Of a stretch of DNA of 64,000 nucleotides, positions 24,167 to 35,468 are shown in pieces (within the stretch, counting starts at the first letter, position 1; each line of letters begins with the position of its first letter). Under the pieces are notes generated by a model, which worked only from the letters and a program-made list of their open reading frames with translations, had not been told where the DNA came from and made no database searches. A program made the translations under genes and the position numbers. The DNA is from Macrolepiota albuminosa (taxonomy: Eukaryota > Basidiomycota > Agaricomycetes > Agaricales > Agaricaceae), in contig JAMWFC010000088.1 of assembly GCA_027475525.1 (NCBI GenBank), forward strand, positions 1,705,534 through 1,769,533. The letters run 5' to 3'.

Positions 24167-25209
24167 TGATGACGCCAACTGTGGTTGGGTGCACTGGACG
24201 TATACGCAGTACAATGCCGTCTCCAGCGCCTGGCGTATGGGTTTATGAGGAGTCCCGGCAGGGTCCCGGTGTGCTTGAGCAGAGGTGATAGGGTGATGCG
24301 CTAGATGATAGCACCTTGGGTGCTACCTAGCAAGTGGTAAGTGTCGTAGTTTAGGAGAAGTTATAGAGAATAAGATGAATAGCGCAGCGTAGCGTGCCCG
24401 TAGGTGGCACCATAAACGACGAAGACGAGATAGACGAAGCTAGCGCCAAACTTGGTGACAAAGTCAGGCAATGCTAGCGTGATTTGAACACTAAGTGTAA
24501 CTGGGTGCTCAAGAGGTTATGATTCGTTGTTATATACATGGCAAGTAGCTAGTTTTTATACTATGCGCTACGGTATTTCCAAAATAAGTCCATTGATGGC
24601 GCTACCAATTAGCGCCTCTCTTTGTGACTGTAGCTAACGGCCACCTGTAAACGGTGACCTGCAGCACATGGGTGACGGCGACCAACGGCAACTTTAAAAC
24701 TACTTAGAAGTAGTACGAGTTTGCTCACTTTTTGATGTAATTTAATTGGCCATGCCATCCCGGGGTATGGTCAGGGAATTCTCGACAGACGCCGTGAGCA
24801 CTAATTCTGGCGCTAAACATTGTACCATCTTTTGATAAATTTAAATGTTGGGTTTGCGTATATCCTGTCTCGTCGTCATTGATTCCTTTAGACTTCTGAT
24901 TGAGGTGCCTCGGTGATTGACAGCGCCAGTTGCTAACTCCTTTCAGTACTGATCGGGGTTTGGTCAGAGTCACCTCCCGCCATTGTGCTAGCGCTATGAG
25001 TTCTGGGCCTTCTTGGTCTTCAAAGTAACTGAGTGGAGGGCGCTGAGGGGCTGATACTGGTGATTGAGATGAATGGATAAGTCTTGCCATAGAGCGCCTG
25101 CACTAGGGCTGCTCTGTACCCAAGGCTGGTCGCTAGAGTCTCTAGTGTGTCAAGTGTTGGTCGGCCTATAATGTCCCTTGATGCGCTCAGTCCGAGTAGA
25201 AGCCTATCA
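24167..25209 (+). repeat. Solo LTR, S family, inserted in the RT of Gypsy1
   Basis: Begins TGATGACGCCAACTGTGG and ends AGAAGCCTATCA (inverted tips TGAT/ATCA). CCGC at 24163-24166 and 25210-25213 is the 4-bp target duplication. Skipping the insert and one CCGC restores the conserved RT reading across DLRSGYNNVRI, which proves the boundaries. No coding sequence lies inside. Confidence 0.95.
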
Positions 25210-26033
25210 CCGCTCCGGCTACAACAACGTCCGCATCGCCCCAGAACATGAGTGGAAAACCGTGTTCCGCATGCGGTATGGTCTGTTTGAGTACCTTGTG
25301 ATGCCTTTTGGAATGACTAACTCCCCCGCCACATTCCAATATTTCATGAACGACATCTTCCACAACATGAGCGACGTCTTCGTGATCGTCTACTTGGATG
25401 ACATCCTCATCTACTCCAACTCGAAGGAGGACCACCAGAAGCATGTCCGGCAAGTCCTTGAATGCCTCCGGGAGCACAACCTCCACGCCAAGCCCAAGAA
25501 GTGCTCATTCCACATGGACGAGGTTGAGTATCTCAGCATCATCGTATCCCCAAATGGTGTTCGCATGGATCCCCACAAAGTTGACGCCATTGTCAACTGG
25601 CCGCAACCCCGGAATGTCAAGGAAGTACAATCCTTCTTGGGTTTCGCTAATTTCTACCAGAGGTTTATAAACAACTACTCCGGTATCACGAAACTCCTCA
25701 ACCAGCTCACACGCAAGGACATTGCATGGAACTGGGACAGTAAGTGCCAGAGCGTCTTTAATCTGCTCAAGGAGGCTTTCACAGCCGCCCCCGTACTCTG
25801 GCACTACAATCCCACCCTCCCGATCATCCTAGAATGTGACACCTCTGACTACGCCATCACCAGGATTCTTTCGCAGATGGGATCCAACGGCGGAGAGTCC
25901 CAGCCAGTCATCTTCTACACCCAGTCCATGATTGATGCCGAGCTCAACTACGTCATCTACAACAAGGAGCTCCTCGCTATCGTCAAAGCCTTCAAGCAAT
26001 GGCGGGCCTACCTCGAAGGAGCCCAGCACCGGA

Positions 26034-26187
26034 TCCAGGTCTACTCGGATCACAACAACCTGCAGTACTTCACCACGACCAAGCAACTTAGTCGACGGCA
26101 GGCCCGATGGTCCAGGTCTACTCGGATCACAACAACCTGCAGTACTTCACCACGACCAAGCAACTTAGTCGACGGCAGGCCCGATGG
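26034..26187. repeat. Perfect 77-bp direct duplication 5
   Basis: Bases 26034-26110 recur exactly at 26111-26187 in the RNase H region of Gypsy1 ([17 protein letters not shown] read twice, the second time out of frame). Confidence 0.95.
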
Positions 26188-26340
26188 TCTGAGATCCTCT
26201 CGGAGTACGACTTCACAATCCAGTACTGCCCAGGATGACTTGGAGCTAAACCCAATGCCCTCACCCATCGACCAGACGTCTACCCCAAGAAGTCATTCAA
26301 GGTGGAATGCAATGCATTCAATCATTGCATGGTGATCCCT

Positions 26341-27797
26341 CCCAAACATCTGAATGCCGTACTGATCTTAAACAACAAAGGAACCCTGAGCCAGATCCAC
26401 CGCGCCCCCTGAGACAAGTACTTCACCGACAATGACCTCTGCAAACCCCCCGACAGAACCAACCAGGACCCCGCTTTCTCCTTGTCCCCCGACAAAAAAC
26501 TCCTCCTCCGGGACGGCCACATCTACGTCCCGGATCACGCCCAACTTTGCTACAACGTTCTCCGCCAACACCATGACCACAAGCTCCAGGGACACCCTGG
26601 GATCCGTAAGACCCCCCAGCTTATCTTCCGAACTTACTTTTGGCCAGGGTTGAAGAAGGACGTGACCCGCTACATTCGATCATGCGAACCCTGCCTCCGG
26701 GCTAAGGTCCCCCGACACCGACCCTACGGGCTCCTGAAACCCTTGCTGGTCGGACGACGCCCCTGGTCTTCCATATTCCTGAATCACATCGTTGAACTCC
26801 TGGAATCTGAAGGGTTTGATGCCATTCTCGTTGTTGTGTGTAGGCTAACCAAACAGGGCATCTTCCTACCCTGCCACACCACGGACTCCCGGATGACATC
26901 GTCTCTGACTGCAGCCCACTCTTTGTGTCCAAGTTCTGGACCTCCCTGTGTAAGGCCCTTGAAGTAAAGACCAACCTCTCTACTGCCTACCACCCCGAAA
27001 CCGATGGTCAGACCGAAAGGGTCAATCAGTCTCTCGAGCAGTACCTCCGGCTGTACGTCAACTACTTGCAGGACAACTGGCGTGCCGAGCTCCCCCTGGC
27101 CGAGTTCACCTACAACAATACGCCGCACTCCGCCACCGGGGTATCGCCCTTCTTTGCCAACAAAGAGTACCACCCACGACTGACCCTCTCGCTCCAGAAC
27201 AGCCCGTCGCACGCCGCCCACGAGGTTGCCTGGGATCTCTAGTCCCTTCACGAGTTCCTCCGGGAGGAAATTGACACCGTGAACCAGGCCTATGCGAAAC
27301 ACGCTGACCGGAAACAGGAAGACACCCCCGACTGGGCCCCTGGGACAAAGGTATGGTTAGATCAATGCCACCTCTGCACCCACCAGCCCTCCCCAAAACT
27401 CAATCATAAGTGCCTCAGCCCGTTCAAGATTTTGAAGAAAGTCTCATCCCACGCCTACAAGATCAAGCTCCCCCCGGGACTTAAAGGTCTGCACCCGGTA
27501 TTCCACGTCCACCTTCTGGAATGACACCCCCCGGACCCCTTCTCTGAACGACGCCCCGAACCCCCTCCCCTGGTCGAGGTCGAGGACGAGTATCACTACA
27601 AGGTTGAAGGCATTCTCGACTCCCAGAACATTCGTGGACGACCCCACTTCCTCGTACGATGGAAGGGATATGGCCCGGAGGACAACACCTGGGAACCGTG
27701 CCGAAACCTTGACGGCACCCTCAACAAACTCCGGGACTTCCGGCAATGGCACCCGGGAAGCAATCCTCCCAGGCGCAGGACTCACAGACGGCAGTAG
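26341..27797 (+). pseudogene. Integrase with chromodomain of Gypsy1
   Basis: Inserts the cDNA into the genome. Zinc-binding HHCC: HHDHKLQGHPGIRKT and SCEPCLRAKVP (~26570-26710). In the core, the first catalytic position reads SSIFLNHIVELLESEGFDAI, where family members have Asp (Asn here). About 45 residues are missing after LPCHTTDS (~26890), where the frame shifts to [17 protein letters not shown]. Then come [20 protein letters not shown] and [24 protein letters not shown] at ~27240 and a stop at ~27523 break it. The chromodomain [20 protein letters not shown] with [11 protein letters not shown] (~27605-27695) would target heterochromatin. Confidence 0.9.
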
Positions 27798-28054
27798 TGG
27801 GTGTAACCCCCACCTCTGGGCTTAATAGGGATTCAACTCCCATGTATATTTTCTGTTCCCCCCTCTATACTTGACCCATTAGTATTTTCTTCACAATAGC
27901 ATCCCGAAGTCGGGGCAAAGGTGCTCTTTCCAGTTTTTCGCCACACTACTTATGCTACCCTTTGATTCCAGGAAGGCCAAGTATATACATTTTTTCTACT
28001 CTACAGTATAGATACAATGACAAAAAAACAAGGCGACAAAAAGATAAAGACCCC

Positions 28055-29797
28055 CTAATTCTGGGGCCCTGGAACCTCCTCACTCCCCTTCCCCTCTCCA
28101 GGCCAGCTCTGGAACCCCTTCCCCCTCCCCCCCAGACCATGCTCCCGCAATGTCTCCTCCACCAGCTGCTCCCAGAATGGGAGAGGCTCCCCCTCGTCCA
28201 AGACCCTCTCGAACCAGGAACCGGGGGCGGGCACATTCCTCTGCCAGTGTGCCAACACCACCCGCCCCAGCAAGCTGAGGCCCCGCTCCACCCCGGGAGT
28301 CGTCACCTCCAGGCACTGCCCCTCCTGCAGCGCCGCGAGGGCCACGGCCGCCCTGTCTAAGAGCAGACGATGCTCCTGGGCCCAGCCTGGAGGTGTCAGT
28401 GGGAGGCCAAGTCTGAGGAGGAGGGTACTCACTCAATGACGCCATGCAGGCAACCACCACGTCCCGACGCAAAACCTCCATCAGCCCCTCCTGACTCTTT
28501 GGGAACCCCACTCCCTGCTCAGCCTCGCCCTGAGGGCCCCCAACTCGGCCTCCGCTTCCCCCTGGGCGACCCTGGCCTCCTCCAGGTCCCAGAGCATCAC
28601 CTCCTGACCCCCCTCCAGACCCCTCTGGACCGCTGCCTCCTCCCCCTCATGGCCTCCCTGCTCCTGCCCGGCCCCCTCCTGCAGGGCCTCAACGTCAACA
28701 TCCAGGGGTCCCCCGGACAAGGGGGAGAACACTGCTGGGGATAGGCACAGGAGGGAGACTGGGAATGGGGTCTCCAGGGGCAGATGCGCCCTCTTGGAGG
28801 GCCCCAGAGAGGGACTGGGCGACGCCCGCCTCTTCCCTTTGTTGGGGCACCCCCCACGACCCTCGTGGCTGCCGGCCCTGGCCCGGGTTGCCCGACGCGT
28901 GATCAGGACCACAGGGCAACCCTGGCCCCCCATTCAGATGACCCCTTGGCTCCCCAACCCCCCACTGGGCACCTCCGCAGGTGCTGCAGGCACCCTCCCC
29001 TCCCCCACCGGCTTTACCACCCAATCCCGCTCCTCGATCCCCATCCTCCAGGTGACCCCCCCAGCGGCCACCCCTGCTCCCGGGAGACACAACATGCCCT
29101 CCACAGCGCCGACATGGAACACCGCTTGTGGTTGAGGCGGCAGGCCTCGCATACGGACGTATCCTGGTGGGATGAGAGGCCTGGAACCTCAAACAAGCAG
29201 GAGACTACTTGTCGGGCGCAGTGCAAGCACTGCACCAAAGTCAGCAAGGAAGACCAGAGGTAGGAGACCACTCACCGGTCCATTGCTCATGCACCAGGCG
29301 TGGGTGGGTAGACCCCGGAGCCTCTCCAGGGCCTCCCCAAACAACTCCTGCATCACGACTGCCCACGCAACGTGTTGATCTTCCGGGACCTCTGAAATGG
29401 TCCCTATCACCATCCCAGAACGACAAAAACGGGGGGCAGGCAGCCTAAGGCGGGGAGGGGGTTGTGGACGGGGAGGGTAGACAGTTATCCATGCAAAGAT
29501 GGGTGCAGGACGACTTGGACGGGACTCCAGAGGGACACTGGGGCCTGCATCGGGAGCAGGCTCTGGGAGCCGGCTGGGACCCACCTCCGGGGCAGTAATG
29601 TTGTGTTGTTTTGAAAAAGGAAGGTCAGTAACGACAAGCAAGCGGCGCAGGAAACACTCACATTGTTGCACAAGCGCCGCCACGCGCTCCTGGTCCAGGC
29701 AGGCTCAGTACCGCACGTCCCAGGCTTCCCAGGCCATGAGGGGCGCAACCTCATTAGTTTGTGGGGGCATCGGGGAATGCGTCGGCGTACGTGACAT
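28055..29797 (-). pseudogene. Spliced antisense gene inside Gypsy1 (zinc-cluster plus coiled-coil protein)
   Basis: Lies between the chromodomain and the 3' LTR, opposite to pol. Opens MSRTPTHSPMPPQTNEVAPL at 29797; a TGA at 29705-29707 follows (probably CGA). The exon ending AWCMSNGP has donor GTGAGT, and a 46-nt intron (29230-29275) joins it in phase to CLHCARQVVSCLFEVPG. Six cysteines, CLHC...C...CEAC...C, resemble a fungal zinc cluster. Later exons give SPSLGPSKRAHLPLETPF, a coiled-coil-like EVMLWDLEEARVAQGEAEAE, EVLRRDVVVACMASL (donor GTGAGT ~28433) and WAQEHRLLLDRAAVALAALQ, ending at 28055. Proper splice junctions on this strand argue for a real gene. The function is unknown. Confidence 0.6.
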
Positions 29798-29910
29798 GGT
29801 TGAGTTTGATGGTAAAATTTTTTTTCGATACGTGGCAGGTCAGATGCCAGATCCCACAATTGGACCCTGGTCCGAACCACCGGCTATGCACGCCTCGGAG
29901 GGTCTCGGCA

Positions 29911-29924
29911 CTGAGGGGGGGTGA
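29911..29924 (+). other. Polypurine tract of Gypsy1
   Basis: CTGAGGGGGGGTGA immediately precedes the 3' LTR, where plus-strand DNA synthesis would be primed. Confidence 0.75.
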
Positions 29925-31730
29925 TGTCACGACCCCTCCCCTCTGGATCTACCCCGGGACACCCCCAGAACACCATCCGAGACCCTCTCTCTGACCCCAC
30001 AGGATGCGCCCCACCATCATGACTACCAATGATAGGCTTCTACTCGGACTGAGCGCATCAAGGGACATTATAGGCCAACCAACACTTGACGTACTGAAGG
30101 CCCTAGCGACCAGTTGGGAATATAGAGCAGCTCTAGCTCTGGCAACTGACTACAGGATCCAGACATTTATCCTAACCACTAGCTACCCAGCTTTCAGCAC
30201 ACTCCATTCACCTATCCCAAGGACGAAGGAGGCCCATAACGTATAGCGCTAACACGACGGCGGGAGAGGACTCTAACTAAACCCCAATCACTTCCAGAAA
30301 GAGTCAGCAACAGGCGCTGCCATTTGACGAGGCACTTCAATCAGAAGTCTAAAAGGATCAATGACGGCGGCACTGGATATACTTAAATCCAACATCTGAA
30401 CCTGTCAGGAACTAATACAATGAGTAGCGCTGACACTAGCGCTCACGGCGTCTGTCGAGGATTTTCTGACCATACCCCAAAACAGCCTGGCCAATTGGAG
30501 TTAGAATAAAAGTGAGCAGACTCATGCAATTCTAAGCCAATATAGAGTCGCCGCTGGTCGCCGTGGGTCAGAACACCGTTGGTCGCCGTCATCCATGTGC
30601 AAAAGGTTGCCGTTGACAGGTCGCCGTTAGAGGAAACCATGAGGAGAGGCGCTAGGAGGTAGCGCCGCAGGTGGACTTGTATCTGGACAAACACGGTAGC
30701 GCATAGTATATAAAATAGCTACTTTACATGTATATAACAACGAATCGTAACCCCTCGAACACACAGTTACACTTAGCGTTCAACTCGCGCTAGCTTCCTT
30801 TGACTTCGTCACTAAGTCGGGCGCTAGCTTCGTCTATCTCGTCTTCATCGTTTACGGTGCCACCTACGGGCACAATACGCTGCGCTATTCGTCTTTTCCC
30901 CAATATTTTTGCCCAAACTACGACGCTTACCATCTGCCAGGTAGCCCCAAAAGCGCTATAATCTAGCGCATCGTTTTACTACCTCCACTCGAGCACACCG
31001 GGACCCTGTCAGGACTCCTCACAACTATGCACGCCAAGCGCTGGAGACGGTGTTGTACTGCGTATACGTCCAGCGCACCCAACCACAGTTGGCGTCATCA
31101 CCGACACCGCCATCACGCACATCAAGGGCCGCCAGCAGCCGCCACCAGCCCCGATCAACAATTGGATCACGTGACTCACTTCCAGCCATCACGCATCACA
31201 CATCACAGCTCCCTCCGCGCCAATTGATTGCACGCCCCACACACGTGATCCAAGTATACAGTCCCTGCCTGCTACTCAATGACCCCCGGAACCCATCCCA
31301 GACACTCTGGAACCCCGAGACCTGGTCCTGTAGTACTTATAGCGTAGTTCCCCGTTGTATTCGCTAGTCTTGATATTAACTTGAATTGTTGCGTGCCCTC
31401 TGCTTGACTGGTATGCACTGACCAGCATGCTTTGACTGGCACGCTTGAATAATCACGTGCTCTAAGTTTGGTACGCACTTTGCGACTTATAATCTGTTAA
31501 CCCGGTCTTGTCTTAGAACCCCCAGTTCACGACTCGACCCCCATCCAACCCTCAGCTACCAAAACCCAAAACCCCTGGATCAAGTTCCCTCTCCCAGGAT
31601 TACCCCTGTCCACGTCTTGAACCCCGGAGTCCTAGCCCCAGAGTTTCAGACACCCAAGTATCCGTATATTAAGTCCGCCTTGTAAGGGCGTTGCTTTTCC
31701 GGAAAGCTCCTGACTCAGCGGAACCTGACA
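29925..31730 (+). repeat. 3' LTR of Gypsy1, interrupted by an S-family solo LTR
   Basis: The segments 29925-30029 and 31101-31730 together match the 5' LTR, with scattered C/T and A/G differences. The end GCGGAACCTGACA at 31718-31730 is followed by the target duplication ATCAC. Confidence 0.95.
30030..31100 (-). repeat. Solo LTR, S family, inserted in the Gypsy1 3' LTR
   Basis: This is the reverse-complement relative of 24167-25209, with ends TGATAGGCTTCTAC... and ...GGCGTCATCA on the plus strand. Flanks CCAA (30026-30029) and CCGA (31101-31104) are a one-mismatch 4-bp duplication; the intact 5' LTR reads GACTACCGACACC at this site. Short open frames inside it are not genes. Confidence 0.9.
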
Positions 31731-31735
31731 ATCAC

Positions 31736-32335
31736 TTCTTGATACTATAAAGAATACAGATAGTACAACAGACTAGAAGGATATCAAGACATAGCAATAC
31801 AATGTACATCTAGCCACTGTCCAACAGGTGTATTATGCTAACAGAGCCACAGCTGATATATCATAACAAAAATGACCTTAGGAGCAGATTACAACACAGA
31901 GGCAGCAAGTAAGCAACATTTACAGACATCTCAACATCAGTAGACTCATTATGCAACCAAGAAACTGCAATCAAGAAAGCCATACACAAAGGAAAAGAAG
32001 AAAATGACGTTATATTGACCAGTGTCACACACATAAGTAACCAAACTGCACATTGTATGTCAGACTATCAAAATAAAAGACATAACAGGAACCGAGATGG
32101 GCAGAAGCCATTAAGACAAAAAAAGTAAATAAGCCTCACTCATAGCAACTAGTGTAGATCCACAAAGATGGCAATATATCAGATGAGGAGTTAGTTTTCA
32201 CGGTATACAGAGCCATCAGCGAAAAGGATCTCCTGCCACTAAAAAGAGAAACATGCATGAGGTGTGTTCAATGAGATCCAATATAACAGAGTCTAATTAC
32301 ATAAAGCAGTGACTACAGACAACTGAAATACATGA
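31736..32335. other. No gene recognised; upstream region of the 32336-32995 gene
   Basis: AT-rich. This is the right-hand half of the intergenic stretch split by Gypsy1. Confidence 0.5.
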
Positions 32336-32995
32336 AGCAATATGTCAAGCTGGATGGCCTAGGAACAAAACATTTTGACAATGCAATGATAGAAGCAATG
32401 GAGATTAGCAAGTACTTTGAACTTGAGTTCTCAGAAGGCTAACTCAAATGCTGGTACAGCGCATTCTCCAGACAGCAAGAAAGATCACTAAATATTGCAA
32501 ACAGGATATTTACACTGACATGCAATGTGAAGAAGAATGAACAACACATTCTCATGGACAGAAAACTAGATCTGTACAATCTCACAGAAAAAATAATGCA
32601 GAAAGGGTTTATGATTACCGAAGACAACATGGTCCAATTTTCAAAGATGAAGGTAAATAAAGGGAACAGAACAACGTAAGTACAACACAATAGAGCAACA
32701 AACAAAACTGAAGGAAACTTAAGATACGAACATTACAAGCTGGAAAAATTCCAAGTGGGAGACCTTGTTTCTGTCCAGCTATCGTTCCAGGTTGTCAACC
32801 TGGCAGGTGGGAAACTCAAAATGCTTCTTGTATTGAGATCCATGACTCTTATCGAGCACCAGTCTAGCTTCATGAAAGTGAGTGACAAAGCAACATAGTA
32901 AACACACTAATAAACACCCCATAGAACGTAATATCCAACAAAGGGACCAAGAACAAACTAAAGAGAAAGCTAAGAGACATTTCAGACACAGAATA
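32336..32995 (+). CDS. Exons of an unrecognised fungal gene
   Basis: Coding-like exons read MIEAMEISKYFELEFSEG, then after a TAA at ~32441 SAFSRQQERSLNIANRIFTL and KLDLYNLTEKIMQKGFMITE, ending MVQFSKMK at a GTAAAT donor (~32652). The next exon reads LEKFQVGDLVSVQLSFQVVN with KLKMLLVLRSMTLIEHQSSF, ending FMK at a GTGAGT donor (~32878). A possible last exon reads KNKLKRKLRDISDTE. The VGDLV-x-VQ-x-SF-x-VV phrase recalls an expanded, transposon-associated protein family of agaricomycetes, but I cannot name it. The true start is not defined and the TAA may mark a pseudogene. Confidence 0.45.
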
Positions 32996-33337
32996 GATGT
33001 AGACACATTGGACAATGGCAACCAATGATTACATCGATCAAAAAGCCTTTAATTGCAACCACAACACTTGACCACATTCTCTTTGTCACATTGTTAATAA
33101 CAGCCTTGCTAATCTTTGCCAATTGCATATAGTTTCAACTACGATTCACAGACACTTGCTCAGGTCTGACTATATTGTTGTCCTGCTTCCTTCCCTAATG
33201 AGTCTACTGGACCCATATTTTGTTTCTTCCTTGTCCACTGATCCTTCTCGTTTTAGTTGCTTTTATAGTATTACTGCATTATTATATTTACTAAATAAAC
33301 TGTATTTGCCCATAACTGTAATATCATAAGCAAACAA

Positions 33338-33412
33338 CTGCAAGGGCTTACATAAACCACAGCTGGAGCAACAGCTTACAGAGCAGCAACTTACATAATA
33401 TCAGCTTATATA
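33338..33412 (+). repeat. Minisatellite array 3 (short)
   Basis: Two to three units of the same ~30-bp repeat as array 2 and in the same orientation (GGGCTTACATAAACCACAGC, then CAACAGCTTACAGAGC and CAACTTACATAATATC). It is inverted relative to array 1. It lies just past the gene at 32336-32995. Confidence 0.75.
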
Positions 33413-33474
33413 ATCAGCAGCCAGAAATTCATTTCTGTTTTCTTTTGACACGACTCCAACTTGTACATATTTAT

Positions 33475-33628
33475 TCACTTTCATACTTCCTCACTTTTGG
33501 TGTTCACCAGCTCATTAGTTCAATAATGTTTCATTCCTGCTGACAAGTCAATCACTTTCATACTTCCTCACTTTTGGTGTTCACCAGCTCATTAGTTCAA
33601 TAATGTTTCATTCCTGCTGACAAGTTGA
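33475..33628. repeat. Perfect 77-bp direct duplication 6
   Basis: Bases 33475-33551 recur exactly at 33552-33628 in a non-coding region, showing that the 77-bp duplications are not confined to genes or to one element. Confidence 0.95.
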
Positions 33629-34561
33629 TAGCTACCTATAGCCTAGATATATTATATTATCATGATATAACAATTCATCTATCGACGATGTAAACAACTG
33701 CTAGAGCAAAGAAATAATAAAATATTCATACATCTGACAGAAAACATAATAAATTATATACATAATAAAAAACTGACAGGAAACAAACTAAAATAAGACA
33801 AAATAAAGGATAGCAAAGCAAATAAATAAATAAAAAAAAACACATTTGTATATATATGAGCAATTATAATCTTTTGACTTGGTGAAATAAACACACAAAA
33901 ACATGCTCAACACAATAAAATTATATATAAAGAAAACACAAGGATTTTTCAACATGAGGATGAACATAATAGCCGGTAGAGATAGCCAAAAGGGAGCAAA
34001 TATTGAGGACATAGTAGTAATTAGCCAGTAAAGATAGCCGAAAGGGAGCAAATATTGAGGACATAGCCAGTAAAGGAAGAGAACAGCAATTCTGAGATCA
34101 CGTGAGGGGCACAAATTTTGAGGACAAAATACATGCCAAAGCAGGTAGTAAAACCTTAGTCTACTAAAGTAGATCTCAGAATAAGATGCAAATGATATGA
34201 CTATAAGGATAAGTACAAGTAAAAGACCAAAGGGCTCTTAATCCGTAACCACCATGTGGTCACAAATACTTTAACATAATAAACAGGCAGGTAAAAACTG
34301 ATCTGACACTCCGTACAAGGAGATACACCAAAAGGTGTTTTGATCAAAGCCCCTCCATCAGAAATTTAGAAATTCACAATATTATAAATTGAGAAGCACA
34401 CTCTCTCAAGAAGAGTAGAGCAGGATGCTTTCTCCTTCCAATCCTTTGCCTGCATAAGCAGTGATGTGGCAATTAGCCACTGCACACCATTCCAGAATTA
34501 AAATTAATGACAGCTGCCAGAATGAAGGTCCAACTTGGATATGGAGTAGACAAAGGAGTAT
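33629..34561. other. AT-rich non-coding region with a 52-bp imperfect tandem repeat
   Basis: GATAGCC-AAAGGGAGCAAATATTGAGGACATAG begins near 33979 and again near 34031 (period 52, several differences). No gene is seen. The hydrophobic minus-strand frame at 33788-34114 spans this repeat and is AT-driven. Confidence 0.6.
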
Positions 34562-35468
34562 TGTAGTACTTGGTTGCAAGTAGTACTGATAGTTCTGGGG
34601 CTTTCTTGAAGTCTTAGAAAGTTTCCTCTAATCCACACTGGTGCTTGATGATAAAAGCTTGATGTATTGGGTGCTTTACAGAATATCAAATATCCTGATA
34701 GATAGAAGAAGGTTCTCAATAAACTCCAGTCTAAGTAGTTCACTCTCTGGGAACCACTGAGCCTTTGTCTACCAATAAACTTCCAATAAGAGGTGTTCAA
34801 TAAACTCTAGATTAGGTGATTCACTTCCTGGGAACCATTGAGCCTTTGCCTATCAATTGCCTGCTTATTCTCTACTCTACTTGGACTATTTATACTAATT
34901 TTCTAGTGCACAGACCATCAGATCACATGACTTTTTGCTTTTGACATCACAGCATTCCTGACCTAATTTGTTGTTTCATTTTCCATTTTGGTGATGCATG
35001 TTTCAGTGCCACCATTCCATTCATCTCTTCCTTCCTCCATTCAATGCATTTTTCAGTGCCACCATTCCATTTATCTCTTTCTTCCTCCATTCAATGCATG
35101 TGCCACTATTCTATTCATCTCTCTTGACATCTTTTCATGCTTCTTTTCCTTTCCCCTTTCAGTCATGTCAAATCAGGCATTGTCAGATCAGATCTTGATC
35201 TAGATCATCACAATTTGATCTCATTTTATCACTTCTGCCAGCTTCCATGCTTCCCCTCCTCATTACAGTGGTTGGACTATTGTTGAGTTGATAGCTTGAG
35301 CTGGTCTCTGTCCTTTATTCTGTACTGTCTGTGTATTTATTGGGGTGTTTTTGGAGATATAATTTGTTGAGACTGCTATCAGGCTTACAGTTTTCAGCCT
35401 TATGATAAATGTTTATTTTGACTTCTGGTGCATGTTGTGTCCCTGATTGCTGGTACAGCATCATATCA
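34562..35468 (+). repeat. Solo-LTR-like repeat D, copy 1 (907 bp)
   Basis: Begins TGTAGTACTTGGTTGCAAGT and ends ACAGCATCATATCA. Collinear with 62020-62907 along its whole length, including an internal ~54-bp tandem unit (TTTCAGTGCCACCATTCCAT...). TG...CA ends and equal borders in two copies indicate a solo LTR. Flanks are GTAT and GTGT, so a target duplication is only partly supported here. Confidence 0.8.

Larger units (their letters stand above)
23582..26240 (+). pseudogene. pol: Reverse transcriptase and RNase H of Gypsy1
   Basis: Copies element RNA into [23 protein letters not shown] and [20 protein letters not shown] lead to KVYMKIDLR, where a 1043-bp solo LTR (24167-25209) interrupts. 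The frame resumes at SGYNNVRIAPEHEWKTVFRM, then VMPFGMTNSPATFQ, the catalytic YLDDILIYS (~25392), SFLGFANFYQRFI, and RNase H motifs ILECDTSDYAITRIL, YNKELLAIVKAFKQWR and [11 protein letters not shown] (~26040). A TGA at 24125-24127 precedes the insertion (VD*LCSAKVYMKID). The 77-bp duplication at 26034-26187 repeats the last RNase H motif and shifts frame. Confidence 0.95.
18934..31730 (+). mobile_element. Gypsy1: near-complete Ty3/Gypsy chromovirus with nested insertions
   Basis: LTRs at 18934-19664 and 29925-31730 (the latter split by a solo LTR) enclose gag, two protease domains, RT, RNase H, integrase, chromodomain, a spliced antisense gene and a polypurine tract. The target-site duplication ATCAC stands at 18929-18933 and 31731-31735. 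Without the nested LTRs the element is about 10.7 kb. It is far richer in GC than its flanks and its LTRs differ mainly by transitions, so it is younger than the other elements here. Stops, shifts and an integrase deletion make it non-functional as read. Confidence 0.95.

Noticed and set aside
30004..30246. 80-codon open frame in the Gypsy1 3' LTR
   Set aside because: It begins in the LTR and runs into the inserted S-family solo LTR, crossing an insertion boundary.
33788..34114. 108-codon hydrophobic minus-strand frame
   Set aside because: It lies in an A/T-rich tract with an imperfect 52-bp tandem repeat. The composition explains the Phe/Tyr/Leu/Ile content.
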